Positions 37,676 through 45,548 of a DNA stretch of 64,000 nucleotides are shown here, one piece after another. The notes under the pieces are model-generated. The model saw nothing but the letters and a program-made list of their open reading frames with translations, was not told where the DNA came from and did no database searches. The first letter of the stretch is position 1. Each line of letters begins with the position of its first letter. Made by a program: the position numbers and the translations under genes. Source of the DNA: Chryseobacterium luquanense (GTDB lineage: Bacteria > Bacteroidota > Bacteroidia > Flavobacteriales > Weeksellaceae); NCBI RefSeq assembly GCF_026460945.1, contig NZ_JAOVZV010000002.1:1-64000 (forward strand), written 5' to 3'.

Positions 37676-38389
37676 TTAATGCATTCTCTCCGACCAATTC
37701 AATTCCTCTGGCAATTCCCGATCAGAAAATTCAATGTGTATTACCCTCCTTTTCTTTCCATTCGTCGTTCGGTTAGAACCGTGAAGAAGCAGAGGTTTCA
37801 TAATCATCACTCCGCCTTTCTCAACACTGCATATATTTTCAGTTTCCACATTCCAGTCAATGGTTTCGGGTCTGTAGATTCCTTTTGCGTGGGATTTTGG
37901 AACTACTTTTAAAGCTCCATTATGTTCATCAGTATCGTCTAAATGAATTCTTATGGTAAAAATATTTTCAAGAATATTTAAAGGCGGCTGAACGGCAAAC
38001 TGATTTTGTTTCGTTGTCCAGGGCCCGAAGTTTTCCAGTTCGACCTTCTTATCAACTGAGATAGTCAAATCCTGATGATAGGCAACGTACCAGTTTGATT
38101 TTTCAGGTTTATCGAAGTAAATACTTTTGACTACAAAATAATTTTCGCCAAAAATTTCTTTAATGATTGTCTTTAAATTTTCATTAAAAATCAAATCTTT
38201 CACCTCAGGAATTTCCTTTAAAAACTGACGGATGGCAAAAAGATCTTCCGACTTCCTGAACGTTTCTTTTGAGGTGTCAATATTTCGGATCACTTCACTT
38301 ATTTTTTCAATTTCTTCTGTAGAAAAAACATTGTCAATCACGGAAAATCCTTTATCAGCAATTGTATTTTTATGATGTTGTAAGTTCAT
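37676..38389 (-). CDS. Phytanoyl-CoA dioxygenase (PhyH) family protein
   Basis: A 237-residue Fe(II)/2-oxoglutarate dioxygenase. The iron-binding HxD is H105/D107 in AYHQDLTI, and the distal histidine is H203 in LLHGSNR, where R207 or the following arginine of KRRVIHIEF could bind 2-oxoglutarate. Members hydroxylate phytanoyl-CoA or small metabolites; which one this acts on is not predictable. The start is at 38389. It is a single gene whose left neighbour is convergent. Confidence 0.85.
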   Translation of the reverse strand: MNLQHHKNTIADKGFSVIDNVFSTEEIEKISEVIRNIDTSKETFRKSEDLFAIRQFLKEIPEVKDLIFNENLKTIIKEIFGENYFVVKSIYFDKPEKSNWYVAYHQDLTISVDKKVELENFGPWTTKQNQFAVQPPLNILENIFTIRIHLDDTDEHNGALKVVPKSHAKGIYRPETIDWNVETENICSVEKGGVMIMKPLLLHGSNRTTNGKKRRVIHIEFSDRELPEELNWSERMH

Positions 38390-38716
38390 TTAATGATAGG
38401 TTTTTAATCTATTTTTAACGCAAAGTTCGCAAAGTTTTTTTTTTTATTCTCAAAAATTTCCCTTCATTTTCAAATCAAAATTTCCTCCTATTCAAAAACA
38501 CTAATTCTTAAACTGAAAGGAATTTACTCCGAAATATAATAAAATTTGATAATTAAGTTTGACTGACTACCACCCTAGCCCCGATTGTAATGAAAATCCT
38601 TTTTTGCAAAAAAAGATTGCAATGGAAAGCGGGATTAAGCTCCTAAAAACAAATGGTCAATAATGAAAATAAAAATTCACTATTGACCATTCACTAACTT
38701 AAGTTAAATTAATATT
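38390..38716. other. Intergenic stretch holding repeat E1
   Basis: About 327 bases. It holds AACGCAAAGTTCGCAAAGTTTT at about 38417-38438, a common kind of Bacteroidetes intergenic word, and the dispersed element at 38571-38650. No gene or RNA was seen. Confidence 0.55.
38571..38650. repeat. Dispersed intergenic element E1
   Basis: Two related 17-base blocks starting GATTGTAATG and GATTGCAATG flank a T-run/A-run hairpin (CTTTTTT...AAAAAAAG). The right end is AAAGCGGGATTAAGCTCC. The same words recur, rearranged, at 51021-51057 and 63441-63524. I recall similar text from other flavobacterial intergenic regions, but I have not searched. Confidence 0.5.
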
Positions 38717-39967
38717 TTACATATCACCACCATGATTATCGAGCTGCCCTTCCCATTTCGAAACGGCAGACGTCGCCAGAGCATTTCCTAAAACATTCGT
38801 CATACTTCTCGCCATATCACAGAAATGGTCAATCGGTAAAATTAATGCAATTCCTTCGGGCGGAATTCCAAACATGGAGCAGGTTGCTACGATGATTACC
38901 AAAGAGGCTCTCGGAACTCCCGCAATCCCTTTTGAAGTTAACATTAAAACCAAAAGCATGGTGATTTGTTGTCCAACAGACATTTCGATTCCGTAAATCT
39001 GAGCGATGAAAATGGAGGCAAACGTCATGTACATCATACTTCCATCCAGATTAAATGAATATCCTAAAGGTAAAATAAAAGAAACTACTCTATTATTGCA
39101 TCCGAATCTTTCCAGCTCTTCAACCAATTTAGGGAAAACAGCTTCCGAACTTGTTGTAGAGAAAGCGATTAACAAAGGAGATTTTATTCTTCTTAACAAA
39201 TCAAATAAACGGTTTCCTAAAATCATATATCCAACTAACAATAATACAAGCCAAAGAACAGCAATGGCAAAGAAAAAATCTCGGAGATAAATCGCATAAA
39301 CCTTAAAGATTTCAAAACCATTGGTCGCAACAACGGCAGCGATGGCTCCTAAAACTCCAAGCGGTGCAAACCACATGATATAACCCACCATTTTCAGGAT
39401 TGCATGAGCAATGACGTCGAACAATTTAATTACAGGCTGAGCATATTCGTCACCTAAATTCGCCAAAGCCACCCCAAACATAATGGAGAAAACCACAATC
39501 TGAAGAACTTCATTGGTTGCAAAAGCTTCAAAAATACTTTTAGGAATAATATGTTTTACAAAGTCTTCCAAAGAAAAACCTTTGCTTGATTTTAAAAGCT
39601 CATCGGCAGATGCTGCATCCTGAATGGGAAGTTTTGTAACGTGCCCCGGCTCAAGCCAATTAACTAAAATTAAACCAATAAAAAGAGAAACCAATGAAGC
39701 GGAAATGAACCAAAGCATGGCTTTCGATCCTACCCTTCCAATCATCTTAATATCGCTCATTTTTGCAATTCCCACTACCAAAGTTGTGAAAACCAATGGT
39801 GCAATAATCATTTGAACAAGCCTGATGAAAACCGTTCCTAGAAGTTTTATATTTTGAGAGAATGGTTTTGCACTGTCAGGATATTGAAGATGTACAAATC
39901 CTCCTATTGCAACACCAAGGATTAATGCAATGATGATTGCAAAAAATAGTTTATTCTGTCCTTTCAT
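38717..39967 (-). CDS. Dicarboxylate/amino-acid:cation symporter (DAACS family)
   Basis: A 416-residue integral membrane carrier with eight membrane segments and two re-entrant hairpins. The HP1 motif STTSSEAVFPKL and the TM7 motif FNLDGSMMY (family N-x-D-G) are clear. Family members (GltP, DctA) import glutamate, aspartate or C4-dicarboxylates with Na+ or H+. The C-terminal tail is short. A TATATTTG element lies well upstream at 40105-40112 on the same strand. The exact substrate is not predictable. Confidence 0.93.
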   Translation of the reverse strand: MKGQNKLFFAIIIALILGVAIGGFVHLQYPDSAKPFSQNIKLLGTVFIRLVQMIIAPLVFTTLVVGIAKMSDIKMIGRVGSKAMLWFISASLVSLFIGLILVNWLEPGHVTKLPIQDAASADELLKSSKGFSLEDFVKHIIPKSIFEAFATNEVLQIVVFSIMFGVALANLGDEYAQPVIKLFDVIAHAILKMVGYIMWFAPLGVLGAIAAVVATNGFEIFKVYAIYLRDFFFAIAVLWLVLLLVGYMILGNRLFDLLRRIKSPLLIAFSTTSSEAVFPKLVEELERFGCNNRVVSFILPLGYSFNLDGSMMYMTFASIFIAQIYGIEMSVGQQITMLLVLMLTSKGIAGVPRASLVIIVATCSMFGIPPEGIALILPIDHFCDMARSMTNVLGNALATSAVSKWEGQLDNHGGDM

Positions 39968-40298
39968 ATGTAGATTTCTATTATTTTTTTAGGTTATTTG
40001 GAATTGTGCCTTCTTCATCAGAATTTGCCTTTTCTTTATAATTAAACGGCGAACTTCATTTGAGTTTGCAAATCGTGACAATTTCATCGTATTATCAATT
40101 GCCACAAATATAATAGTTTTAAAGTTTAGGCTTAAATTATTATTAAAAAGCAATTAAAATTCAAAGAATTTAAATTTAAGATTCAGATTATTAAAAACTT
40201 AGCATAAAATCCTATCATATTTATTAAATTTTTCAATCATTGGTATAGATTTTATTATTACATTTGAGTCTAACGAAAAACATTAAATAAAATCAATT
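39968..40298. other. Divergent intergenic stretch
   Basis: About 331 bases between divergent genes. It holds the BON gene promoter at 40240-40266 and a possible minus-strand TATATTTG at 40105-40112 that would give the symporter gene a leader of about 130 bases. Nothing else was recognised. Confidence 0.5.
40240..40266 (+). promoter_or_regulatory. Promoter of the BON operon
   Basis: TTG at 40240-40242, 16 bases, then TACATTTG at 40259-40266. Transcription would start about 25 bases before the ATG. Confidence 0.55.
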
Positions 40299-40790
40299 AT
40301 GAGAAAAACAATCACAATGTCTGCTTTAGCTTTAGCAGTATCATTTGGGGCTATTTCGTGCAAAAAGAAAGTTTCTGACGCTGATCTTCAGACTCAGGCA
40401 ACAACTATTGTAGCTGCAACTCCTACTGCAACTATTGAAGTAAAAGAAGGTGTTGCTCATCTTGGAGGAACATTTGCTTCTCAGGCTGAAAAAGATGCTG
40501 CAATTAAATCCTTAAAAGAAATTAAGGGAGTAAAAGATGTGCATGATATGGCAACTGTAGAAACACTTCCACCTCCACCACCGCCTGTAGAAACTACTTC
40601 AGCTGTAGATCCTATGGTTCAGCAAAAGGTACAGGATGCTGTAAAAGATTTCCCAACGGTAAAAGTAGAAGTTGTTAATGGAGAATTAACGCTTACTGGA
40701 AATGTTTCTTCAGCTCAAGCTAGAAAAATTAAAGAATCTGTAGATGCTTTAAAAGTTGGAAAATATAACAATAAATTAGTAGTAAAATAA
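40299..40790 (+). CDS. BON-domain lipoprotein
   Basis: A 163-residue lipoprotein with signal MRKTITMSALALAVSFGAISC (lipobox cysteine at 21). Two BON domains (about 28-92 and 108-163) are separated by a proline-rich linker of six prolines. Each has the VEVVNGELTLTGNVSSxxA-type core, clearest in the second. BON domains bind phospholipid and stabilise the envelope, often under osmotic stress. The next gene follows after 6 bases. Confidence 0.88.
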   Translation: MRKTITMSALALAVSFGAISCKKKVSDADLQTQATTIVAATPTATIEVKEGVAHLGGTFASQAEKDAAIKSLKEIKGVKDVHDMATVETLPPPPPPVETTSAVDPMVQQKVQDAVKDFPTVKVEVVNGELTLTGNVSSAQARKIKESVDALKVGKYNNKLVVK

Positions 40791-40796
40791 TCAGAC

Positions 40797-41216
40797 ATGA
40801 GCACATTACAAGATAAATATTCAAGTGTAGTTTCTGCTGCCCAGTCTGCAGGAGTTTCAAATTTACAAGTTCAGGAGCAGGATGGAATTCTTTATGTTTC
40901 CGGAAATGCTTCAAACACAGCTGCTAAAGATGCAGTTTGGAACGCTCTAGGAGCAATTGATTCTACGTATTCTGCTACAGATATCAACATCGATGTGCAG
41001 GTTGCAGGTCTTTCTGCAGGTGCAAATCTTACGGTTGCCACTGAAGAATCAAATTTAAATATCAGACAAGAGCCTTCAACTGAAGCTGCTGTTGTAGGAA
41101 AAGCTGCTAAAGGTGCTTCTGTAACTTTAGTTGAGCAGACTTCAGACGATTGGTGGAAAGTAAAAACTGCCGATGGACAGGAAGGTTACGCTTATTCAAG
41201 ATATTTGAAGGCTTAA
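40797..41216 (+). CDS. BON-like plus bacterial SH3 domain protein
   Basis: A 139-residue protein with an N-terminal BON-like half (QVQEQDGILYVSGNASNTAAK) and a C-terminal SH3_3 domain (about 75-138), recognised by LNIRQEPSTEAAVVGKAAKG and WWKVKTADGQEGYAYSRYL. No signal peptide is seen, unlike its operon partner, so it may be cytosolic or exported by an unrecognised path. The pairing suggests a joint role in envelope or peptidoglycan association. It lies 6 bases after the BON lipoprotein gene and ends at a good terminator. Confidence 0.8.
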   Translation: MSTLQDKYSSVVSAAQSAGVSNLQVQEQDGILYVSGNASNTAAKDAVWNALGAIDSTYSATDINIDVQVAGLSAGANLTVATEESNLNIRQEPSTEAAVVGKAAKGASVTLVEQTSDDWWKVKTADGQEGYAYSRYLKA

Positions 41217-41244
41217 TTTTAAGAATTTAACTGACTTTAACTAT

Positions 41245-41272
41245 AAACATCCCCTACAAGGGATGTTTTTTT
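41245..41272 (+). terminator. Terminator of the BON operon
   Basis: A 9-bp stem (41245-41253 with 41260-41268) with a 6-base loop, followed by Ts. Confidence 0.85.
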
Positions 41273-41274
41273 AT

Positions 41275-41282
41275 TACTTTTG
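41275..41282 (+). promoter_or_regulatory. -7 element (TACTTTTG) of the outer-membrane barrel gene
   Basis: TACTTTTG starts directly behind the T-run of the preceding terminator and lies 17 bases before the ATG. No TTG is visible at the -33 position. Confidence 0.45.
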
Positions 41283-41299
41283 CGCCATAAAATCAATAA

Positions 41300-44071
41300 A
41301 TGGGGAAAAAGTTTTGGTTGCTGATCTTTGTAATCAGCAATTTATTATTAAATGCACAAAAATTAAGCATCGATGGAAAAGTTTTAAATTTTGAAAAAAA
41401 ATCAATTGAAAACGTCACCGTTTATTTACTTAAACAAAAAGACTCTTCTATTGTCAATTACACAGCGACTAATCGTGAAGGAAAATTTTCTCTAAAAACA
41501 GATGAATTATCAGAATCAACTATTTTGAAAATTGATGCTGAAAAATATATCACCTACTCCAAAAGCTTTGATATAATTAAAGAATCGGTTTCTTTAGGAG
41601 AAATTGAGCTGGAGAAAAACTCTATTCAAAATATCGAAGAGGTAAAGATTACAGCTTCACCGGTTAAAATTAAAAAAGACACCATTGAATTTAATGCTTC
41701 AGCAATAAAAGTACGACCAGACAGTAAAATTGAAGAACTTTTAAAGCAAATTCCGGGAGTTGAAATTAGCAATGAGGGAAAAATAACGGTTAACGGAAAA
41801 GAAGTTGACCAAATTATGATCAACGGAAAACCATTCTTCGATAAAGACGGGAAAATCGCATTGCAGAATCTTCCGGCTGATATTATCAAAAACATCCAGT
41901 TTACTACTACGAAAACTAAGGAAGAGGAATTGAGTGGGAAAGCTGCGAAATCGAATAATACAACCATCAATTTTAATATTGATGAAAAGAAAAACAAAGG
42001 GCTTTTATCCCGACTGACTGCAGGATATGGTTCTGACGAGCGTTATGAAGGCAGTTTGCTTTTGAGCTATTTTAAAAAAGATACCAAAATCAGTCTTTTG
42101 GCTTCGTCAAACAACATCAATTCGCAAGGATTTTCTAATGATGAGGTTTTCGACAGTATGGGACACGGTAGAAATTCGTGGATCATGCAGGGCGGATCTG
42201 TGATTACAGACGGCGGAAACACCTATTACACACAAGGCGGAAACAATACCAAAGGAATCCAAAGAAGTACAACGGTTGGCTTTAATTATAGTGACAAATT
42301 TGACAAAAATGCAGATTTGGAGACTTTAAGTTTAATGCACGTCAACAATAATTTGGAGACAAGATCTAAAGTTTCCAGAACGACATTACTTCCTGATTTT
42401 ACTTTAAAAACAAACTCGGAAAACAATGGTGAAAACGAAACGCAACAATATAGTTTTGACACCGCTATAAGAATTAAAATTGATACGCTTACCAATATTT
42501 ATTTCTCGCCCAACTTCTCAAGAACAGAAGGTTTTAGTTTTAATAATTCAAAATCATCCACTTTAAGAGACAATATACTCCTTAACGAAAGTGATTCTTA
42601 CACAAGCAATAAATCTGAGAGCAATAATTTCTCGCCAAATCTATATTTCTCAAGAAAATTTAAGAAAAAAGGTCGTATAGTTTCTGCCAATATGAATACC
42701 ACTATTTCAGAATCAAAAAAAGAAAATACAAATACCTCTTCAACTATTTTCTATCAAACCACAGATCCAAATGATATAAGAAACCAGCTTTCTAAAACAA
42801 AAAATCAAACCAACAGATATCGATTTACAACTGCATATTCTGAACCTCTATCTGATTCATCGAATGTGACCGTAAATTTAACGTACGAAAATAAATTATC
42901 CAGAAACTTACGAGACGTCAATGATTTTGATCTGACTAACGGACAGTATTCCGATTACAACGATGTTTTATCGAATACGATGAGCCAAAAAATCAACCAA
43001 CTTAGCCCTGAAATATCTTATGAACTTAATAAAAAGAAAATCAATGTTTGGGCAGCGGCAAGCTTGGATATTACAGATATGAATGTAAACTCATTTTTTA
43101 ACAGTCAGCGATACAATTTGCAAAACAGTTTTACATTGCCGAGCTTTAACATGAATTTTCAATATCAGTTTTCAGACAACAAAAGACTGAGTATTTATAA
43201 CAACTCCGACTTTTCAATTCCAACTGCAGAACAGCTGAGTCCGTTTACAGATAACATCAATCCTTTGGTGAGCTATCGTGGAAATCCGGAATTGAAAAAC
43301 AAATGGCAAAACTCTACTTACATTTACTACAGCAATTATAATATGTTGAAAAACATGAATTATTATATGAACCTAAGTTTCAATTACTATAATAATGATG
43401 TGACTAACTATTCTTACTACGACGATTCCGGGAAGCAGTTTGTGACGTACACCAACGTTAGCGGAAACAAATATGTAAACCTGGGTGGTGGATTTTCAAA
43501 GACGTTCAAATGGAAACAAAATAAACTGACTTTAAATCCGAGATTTAATATGAATTATGGTTACAACAGAGGTTTCATCAATGCAGATCAGTTTATCAGC
43601 GAAACATACAGCATTAACCCTGGATTTAATTTTACGTATGAATTAAAAGATAAAATCACCATCAAACCATCCTATTCCTTGGGTTACAATTTCTCAGAAT
43701 ACAAAAATTACAGTATTGGAAATGTTAAAACCAGCAATCAGATTTTAAAGATGGAATTGACCAATTATATTTTTAAAAGTAAACTTGTTTTCGGAAATGA
43801 TTTTGAATACAACACAACGTCAAACATTGCACCCGGTTTCAAGAGAGATTTTTATTTCTGGAACACCAGTCTGGGATATTCATTCTTTAACAAACAGCTG
43901 ACCGCAAAAGTAAAAGTATATGATGTCTTAAATCAAAACCAAAGCGTAAGACGTACCATTACAAACACTTACTTTGAAGACCGTGAAGATTTGATTCTGA
44001 AACGTTACGTGATGTTTTCTTTAACCATGAAGCTTAATAAGTTTGCAGGAAAGAAAGCAGAAGTAAAATAA
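41300..44071 (+). CDS. TonB-dependent-receptor-like outer-membrane beta-barrel protein
   Basis: A 923-residue outer-membrane protein with signal peptide 1-19 ending in LLNAQ. A carboxypeptidase-regulatory-like Ig domain (about 22-105) is followed by a plug domain (about 125-215; LLKQIPGVEISNEGKITVNGK) and a large beta-barrel (about 235-923), which ends in alternating aromatic residues. The barrel is of the flavobacterial OMP_b-brl type that lacks a clear TonB box. It may take up or export a ligand; no SusD partner follows, so substrate is unknown. Monocistronic, with terminator. Confidence 0.88.
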   Translation: MGKKFWLLIFVISNLLLNAQKLSIDGKVLNFEKKSIENVTVYLLKQKDSSIVNYTATNREGKFSLKTDELSESTILKIDAEKYITYSKSFDIIKESVSLGEIELEKNSIQNIEEVKITASPVKIKKDTIEFNASAIKVRPDSKIEELLKQIPGVEISNEGKITVNGKEVDQIMINGKPFFDKDGKIALQNLPADIIKNIQFTTTKTKEEELSGKAAKSNNTTINFNIDEKKNKGLLSRLTAGYGSDERYEGSLLLSYFKKDTKISLLASSNNINSQGFSNDEVFDSMGHGRNSWIMQGGSVITDGGNTYYTQGGNNTKGIQRSTTVGFNYSDKFDKNADLETLSLMHVNNNLETRSKVSRTTLLPDFTLKTNSENNGENETQQYSFDTAIRIKIDTLTNIYFSPNFSRTEGFSFNNSKSSTLRDNILLNESDSYTSNKSESNNFSPNLYFSRKFKKKGRIVSANMNTTISESKKENTNTSSTIFYQTTDPNDIRNQLSKTKNQTNRYRFTTAYSEPLSDSSNVTVNLTYENKLSRNLRDVNDFDLTNGQYSDYNDVLSNTMSQKINQLSPEISYELNKKKINVWAAASLDITDMNVNSFFNSQRYNLQNSFTLPSFNMNFQYQFSDNKRLSIYNNSDFSIPTAEQLSPFTDNINPLVSYRGNPELKNKWQNSTYIYYSNYNMLKNMNYYMNLSFNYYNNDVTNYSYYDDSGKQFVTYTNVSGNKYVNLGGGFSKTFKWKQNKLTLNPRFNMNYGYNRGFINADQFISETYSINPGFNFTYELKDKITIKPSYSLGYNFSEYKNYSIGNVKTSNQILKMELTNYIFKSKLVFGNDFEYNTTSNIAPGFKRDFYFWNTSLGYSFFNKQLTAKVKVYDVLNQNQSVRRTITNTYFEDREDLILKRYVMFSLTMKLNKFAGKKAEVK

Positions 44072-44089
44072 AACATTATCATTACTACT

Positions 44090-44125
44090 AAAATATACGG
44101 AGAAAATTCTCCGTATATTTTTTAT
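44090..44125 (+). terminator. Terminator of the outer-membrane barrel gene
   Basis: A perfect 14-bp stem (44090-44103 with 44108-44121) with a 4-base loop and a T-run, 18 bases after the stop. Confidence 0.9.
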
Positions 44126-44187
44126 TTTTAAATTATTTTTTGATGAAATAAAGTTACAGTTAATACATTGTGTATTTTGAAACTACA

Positions 44188-44308
44188 TTCGTCAATTCGA
44201 GTGTTTTTTCGTAACAAAGTGGAGAAAAAATGTATCGAGAATAGAGATTATCTTGTAGTTATAAACTTCTCGATATGATTTTTTCAGAAATCTACTCAAA
44301 GCGACGAA
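44188..44308. mobile_element. MITE-like imperfect inverted-repeat element
   Basis: The arms begin TTCGTCAATTCGAGT and, in reverse, TTCGTCGCTTTGAGT. They continue with GAAAAAAT-like blocks and ATCGAGAA around a short unpaired centre. The element is about 121 bases and non-coding, in the gap between two convergent genes. Text of this kind recurs in flavobacterial intergenic regions in my memory, but there is no second copy in this window. Confidence 0.6.
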
Positions 44309-44337
44309 AATAAATTAAAATATACAGCGAGCTAAAC

Positions 44338-45042
44338 TTATTCAGGTTCTTCATTATTTTTCTTTCTCGCAACAGCAGAATTTCTCGCTGCTTTTACCAA
44401 CTCATTGACCTCAGCGTATGCATCTTTCCAATCGGGAATATCTTTCAGAGCGGTGAGCATATTAAAATAAGATTTCAATGTTTTTTCTAAACTTCGGCGC
44501 ACTGATGATGCGCTTTGCATTTGCCGAAGACCCGCATTAGCTTCTGTCTGTTCTTCGAAAATTTCTTCAAAATACTCATGTTTGGTCTTCATCTCTGTAA
44601 AAGCAACAGATAGAGACAGATTTCCCAGTTTCTGAGTATTGTCAGGACTTTCCATTGCTTCAATCAGTTTTTTCATCTGAGCATTCTGCGAAGAATAGCT
44701 CATGCGGTCGAGGTTTAAACCAAACTCCACAAACACCTGATACAGATCTTCCGCATCCTGCACATTCGGTACCGAAGCCACCTGTCGGTAACCATTCACA
44801 AACGCTTTTATACCGCTGAAAGCAAAATCTCTGTCGCGATCCGCTTCCGCCACATCTTTCACTTTTCCGCTAAACGTTTTCTTGGTGTAGACGGCATCAT
44901 AATTTGTATAGTAGGTCGACAATTCGTTAACCAAAGGATGGTTTGTAAGTGCCGGATATTTTCCGGAAGCTGAAACATTGATGGTTCTTTTTGTGAGCGT
45001 CGCCAAATCTTTGGTGCTCAATCTCTGTACTGAAATTTTCAT
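44338..45042 (-). CDS. DUF6261 family protein
   Basis: A 234-residue, mostly helical, charged soluble protein without signal or membrane segments. The N-terminus KISVQRLSTKDLATLTKRT, the middle DRDFAFSGIKAFVNGY and the terminal KDIPDWKDAYAEVNELV are of the DUF6261 type known from Bacteroidetes; the function is unknown. It has higher GC than its flanks, and a lysine/glutamate tail. Upstream are four 42-bp repeats and a divergent HEPN gene. No -7 consensus was found at its start; CACATTTG at 45047-45054 is a poor match and very close to the ATG. Confidence 0.7.
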   Translation of the reverse strand: MKISVQRLSTKDLATLTKRTINVSASGKYPALTNHPLVNELSTYYTNYDAVYTKKTFSGKVKDVAEADRDRDFAFSGIKAFVNGYRQVASVPNVQDAEDLYQVFVEFGLNLDRMSYSSQNAQMKKLIEAMESPDNTQKLGNLSLSVAFTEMKTKHEYFEEIFEEQTEANAGLRQMQSASSVRRSLEKTLKSYFNMLTALKDIPDWKDAYAEVNELVKAARNSAVARKKNNEEPE

Positions 45043-45434
45043 ACGTCAAATGTGTTTTTATTATTAATAATTTAAAAAATAACTTGATCAAATATAAAAT
45101 AAGTTGTATTTAAATACAAACACCATTGTTTGATCTAAATGTAAACGTACAGAAAGGACAAACACCCCTGTTTTAATTAAATGTAAAATGATTTTAAATA
45201 TAAACACGGGTGTTTGGACTTAATGTAAAGTGACGGAAAGGAGAGACAAGCGTGTTTGAGCTTTATGTAGAATGAGTTTAAGGATGATTTACCTTGTTTT
45301 ATTCAGAGTACTTTCTATTTTTTTTTCTTTGAATTGTAAGACCATAAAAATCTTTTACTATTGAATTGTATATTTGATAAAGAAATAATATTACTAATAG
45401 ATTTTTCTGAGATAGCAAAATTTAATACTTAACA
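45043..45434. promoter_or_regulatory. Divergent control region of DUF6261 and HEPN genes
   Basis: About 390 bases to the small upstream frame at 45435. The repeat array covers 45116-45283. The rest (45284-45434) is AT-rich, with no strong promoter match found. Regulation of either gene by a protein bound to the repeats is inferred only. Confidence 0.4.
45116..45283. repeat. Array of four 42-bp direct repeats upstream of the DUF6261 gene
   Basis: Units lie at 45116-45157, 45158-45199, 45200-45241 and 45242-45283, with no spacer. Each has an operator-like palindrome close to AAACACnnGTGTTT (bases 3-16 of the unit) and a conserved AATGTAAA block. Units 1 and 3 share a GGAAAGG-type end and units 2 and 4 an ATGA-TTTAA end, so the higher-order period is 84 bases. 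A worn fifth copy may precede unit 1. The period equals four turns of B-DNA. Confidence 0.85.
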
Positions 45435-45548
45435 ATGATTGAAGCAACAATAATAGTAAGCATCCACAATCTAGAATTATCTAGAAAGACAATTTTTCCA
45501 CTCAACGACATTGTTACTTTAAGTAATGATATCAATTTTATTAAATAA
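45435..45548 (+). CDS. Small frame overlapping the HEPN gene start
   Basis: An ATG at 45435 opens 37 codons, overlapping the HEPN frame (start 45526) by 23 bases in another frame. Its sequence alternates hydrophobic and polar residues (IIVSIHNLELS, LNDIVTLSNDI), as in the N-terminal beta-hairpin of ApeA-type proteins. It could be the true N-terminus separated by a one-base shift near 45530-45548, a coupled leader peptide, or chance. Confidence 0.3.
   Translation: MIEATIIVSIHNLELSRKTIFPLNDIVTLSNDINFIK

Noticed and set aside
44188..44308. A simple terminator between convergent genes
   Set aside because: A strong terminator with T-run already lies at 44090-44125, and the element is too long and lacks a T-run.
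45116..45283. A CRISPR array
   Set aside because: The units adjoin without unique spacers, are only 42 bases with internal divergence, and no cas gene is nearby.
45116..45283. A tandem-repeat coding sequence
   Set aside because: The period is divisible by three but the frames I read through on the minus strand hit stop codons in the units.
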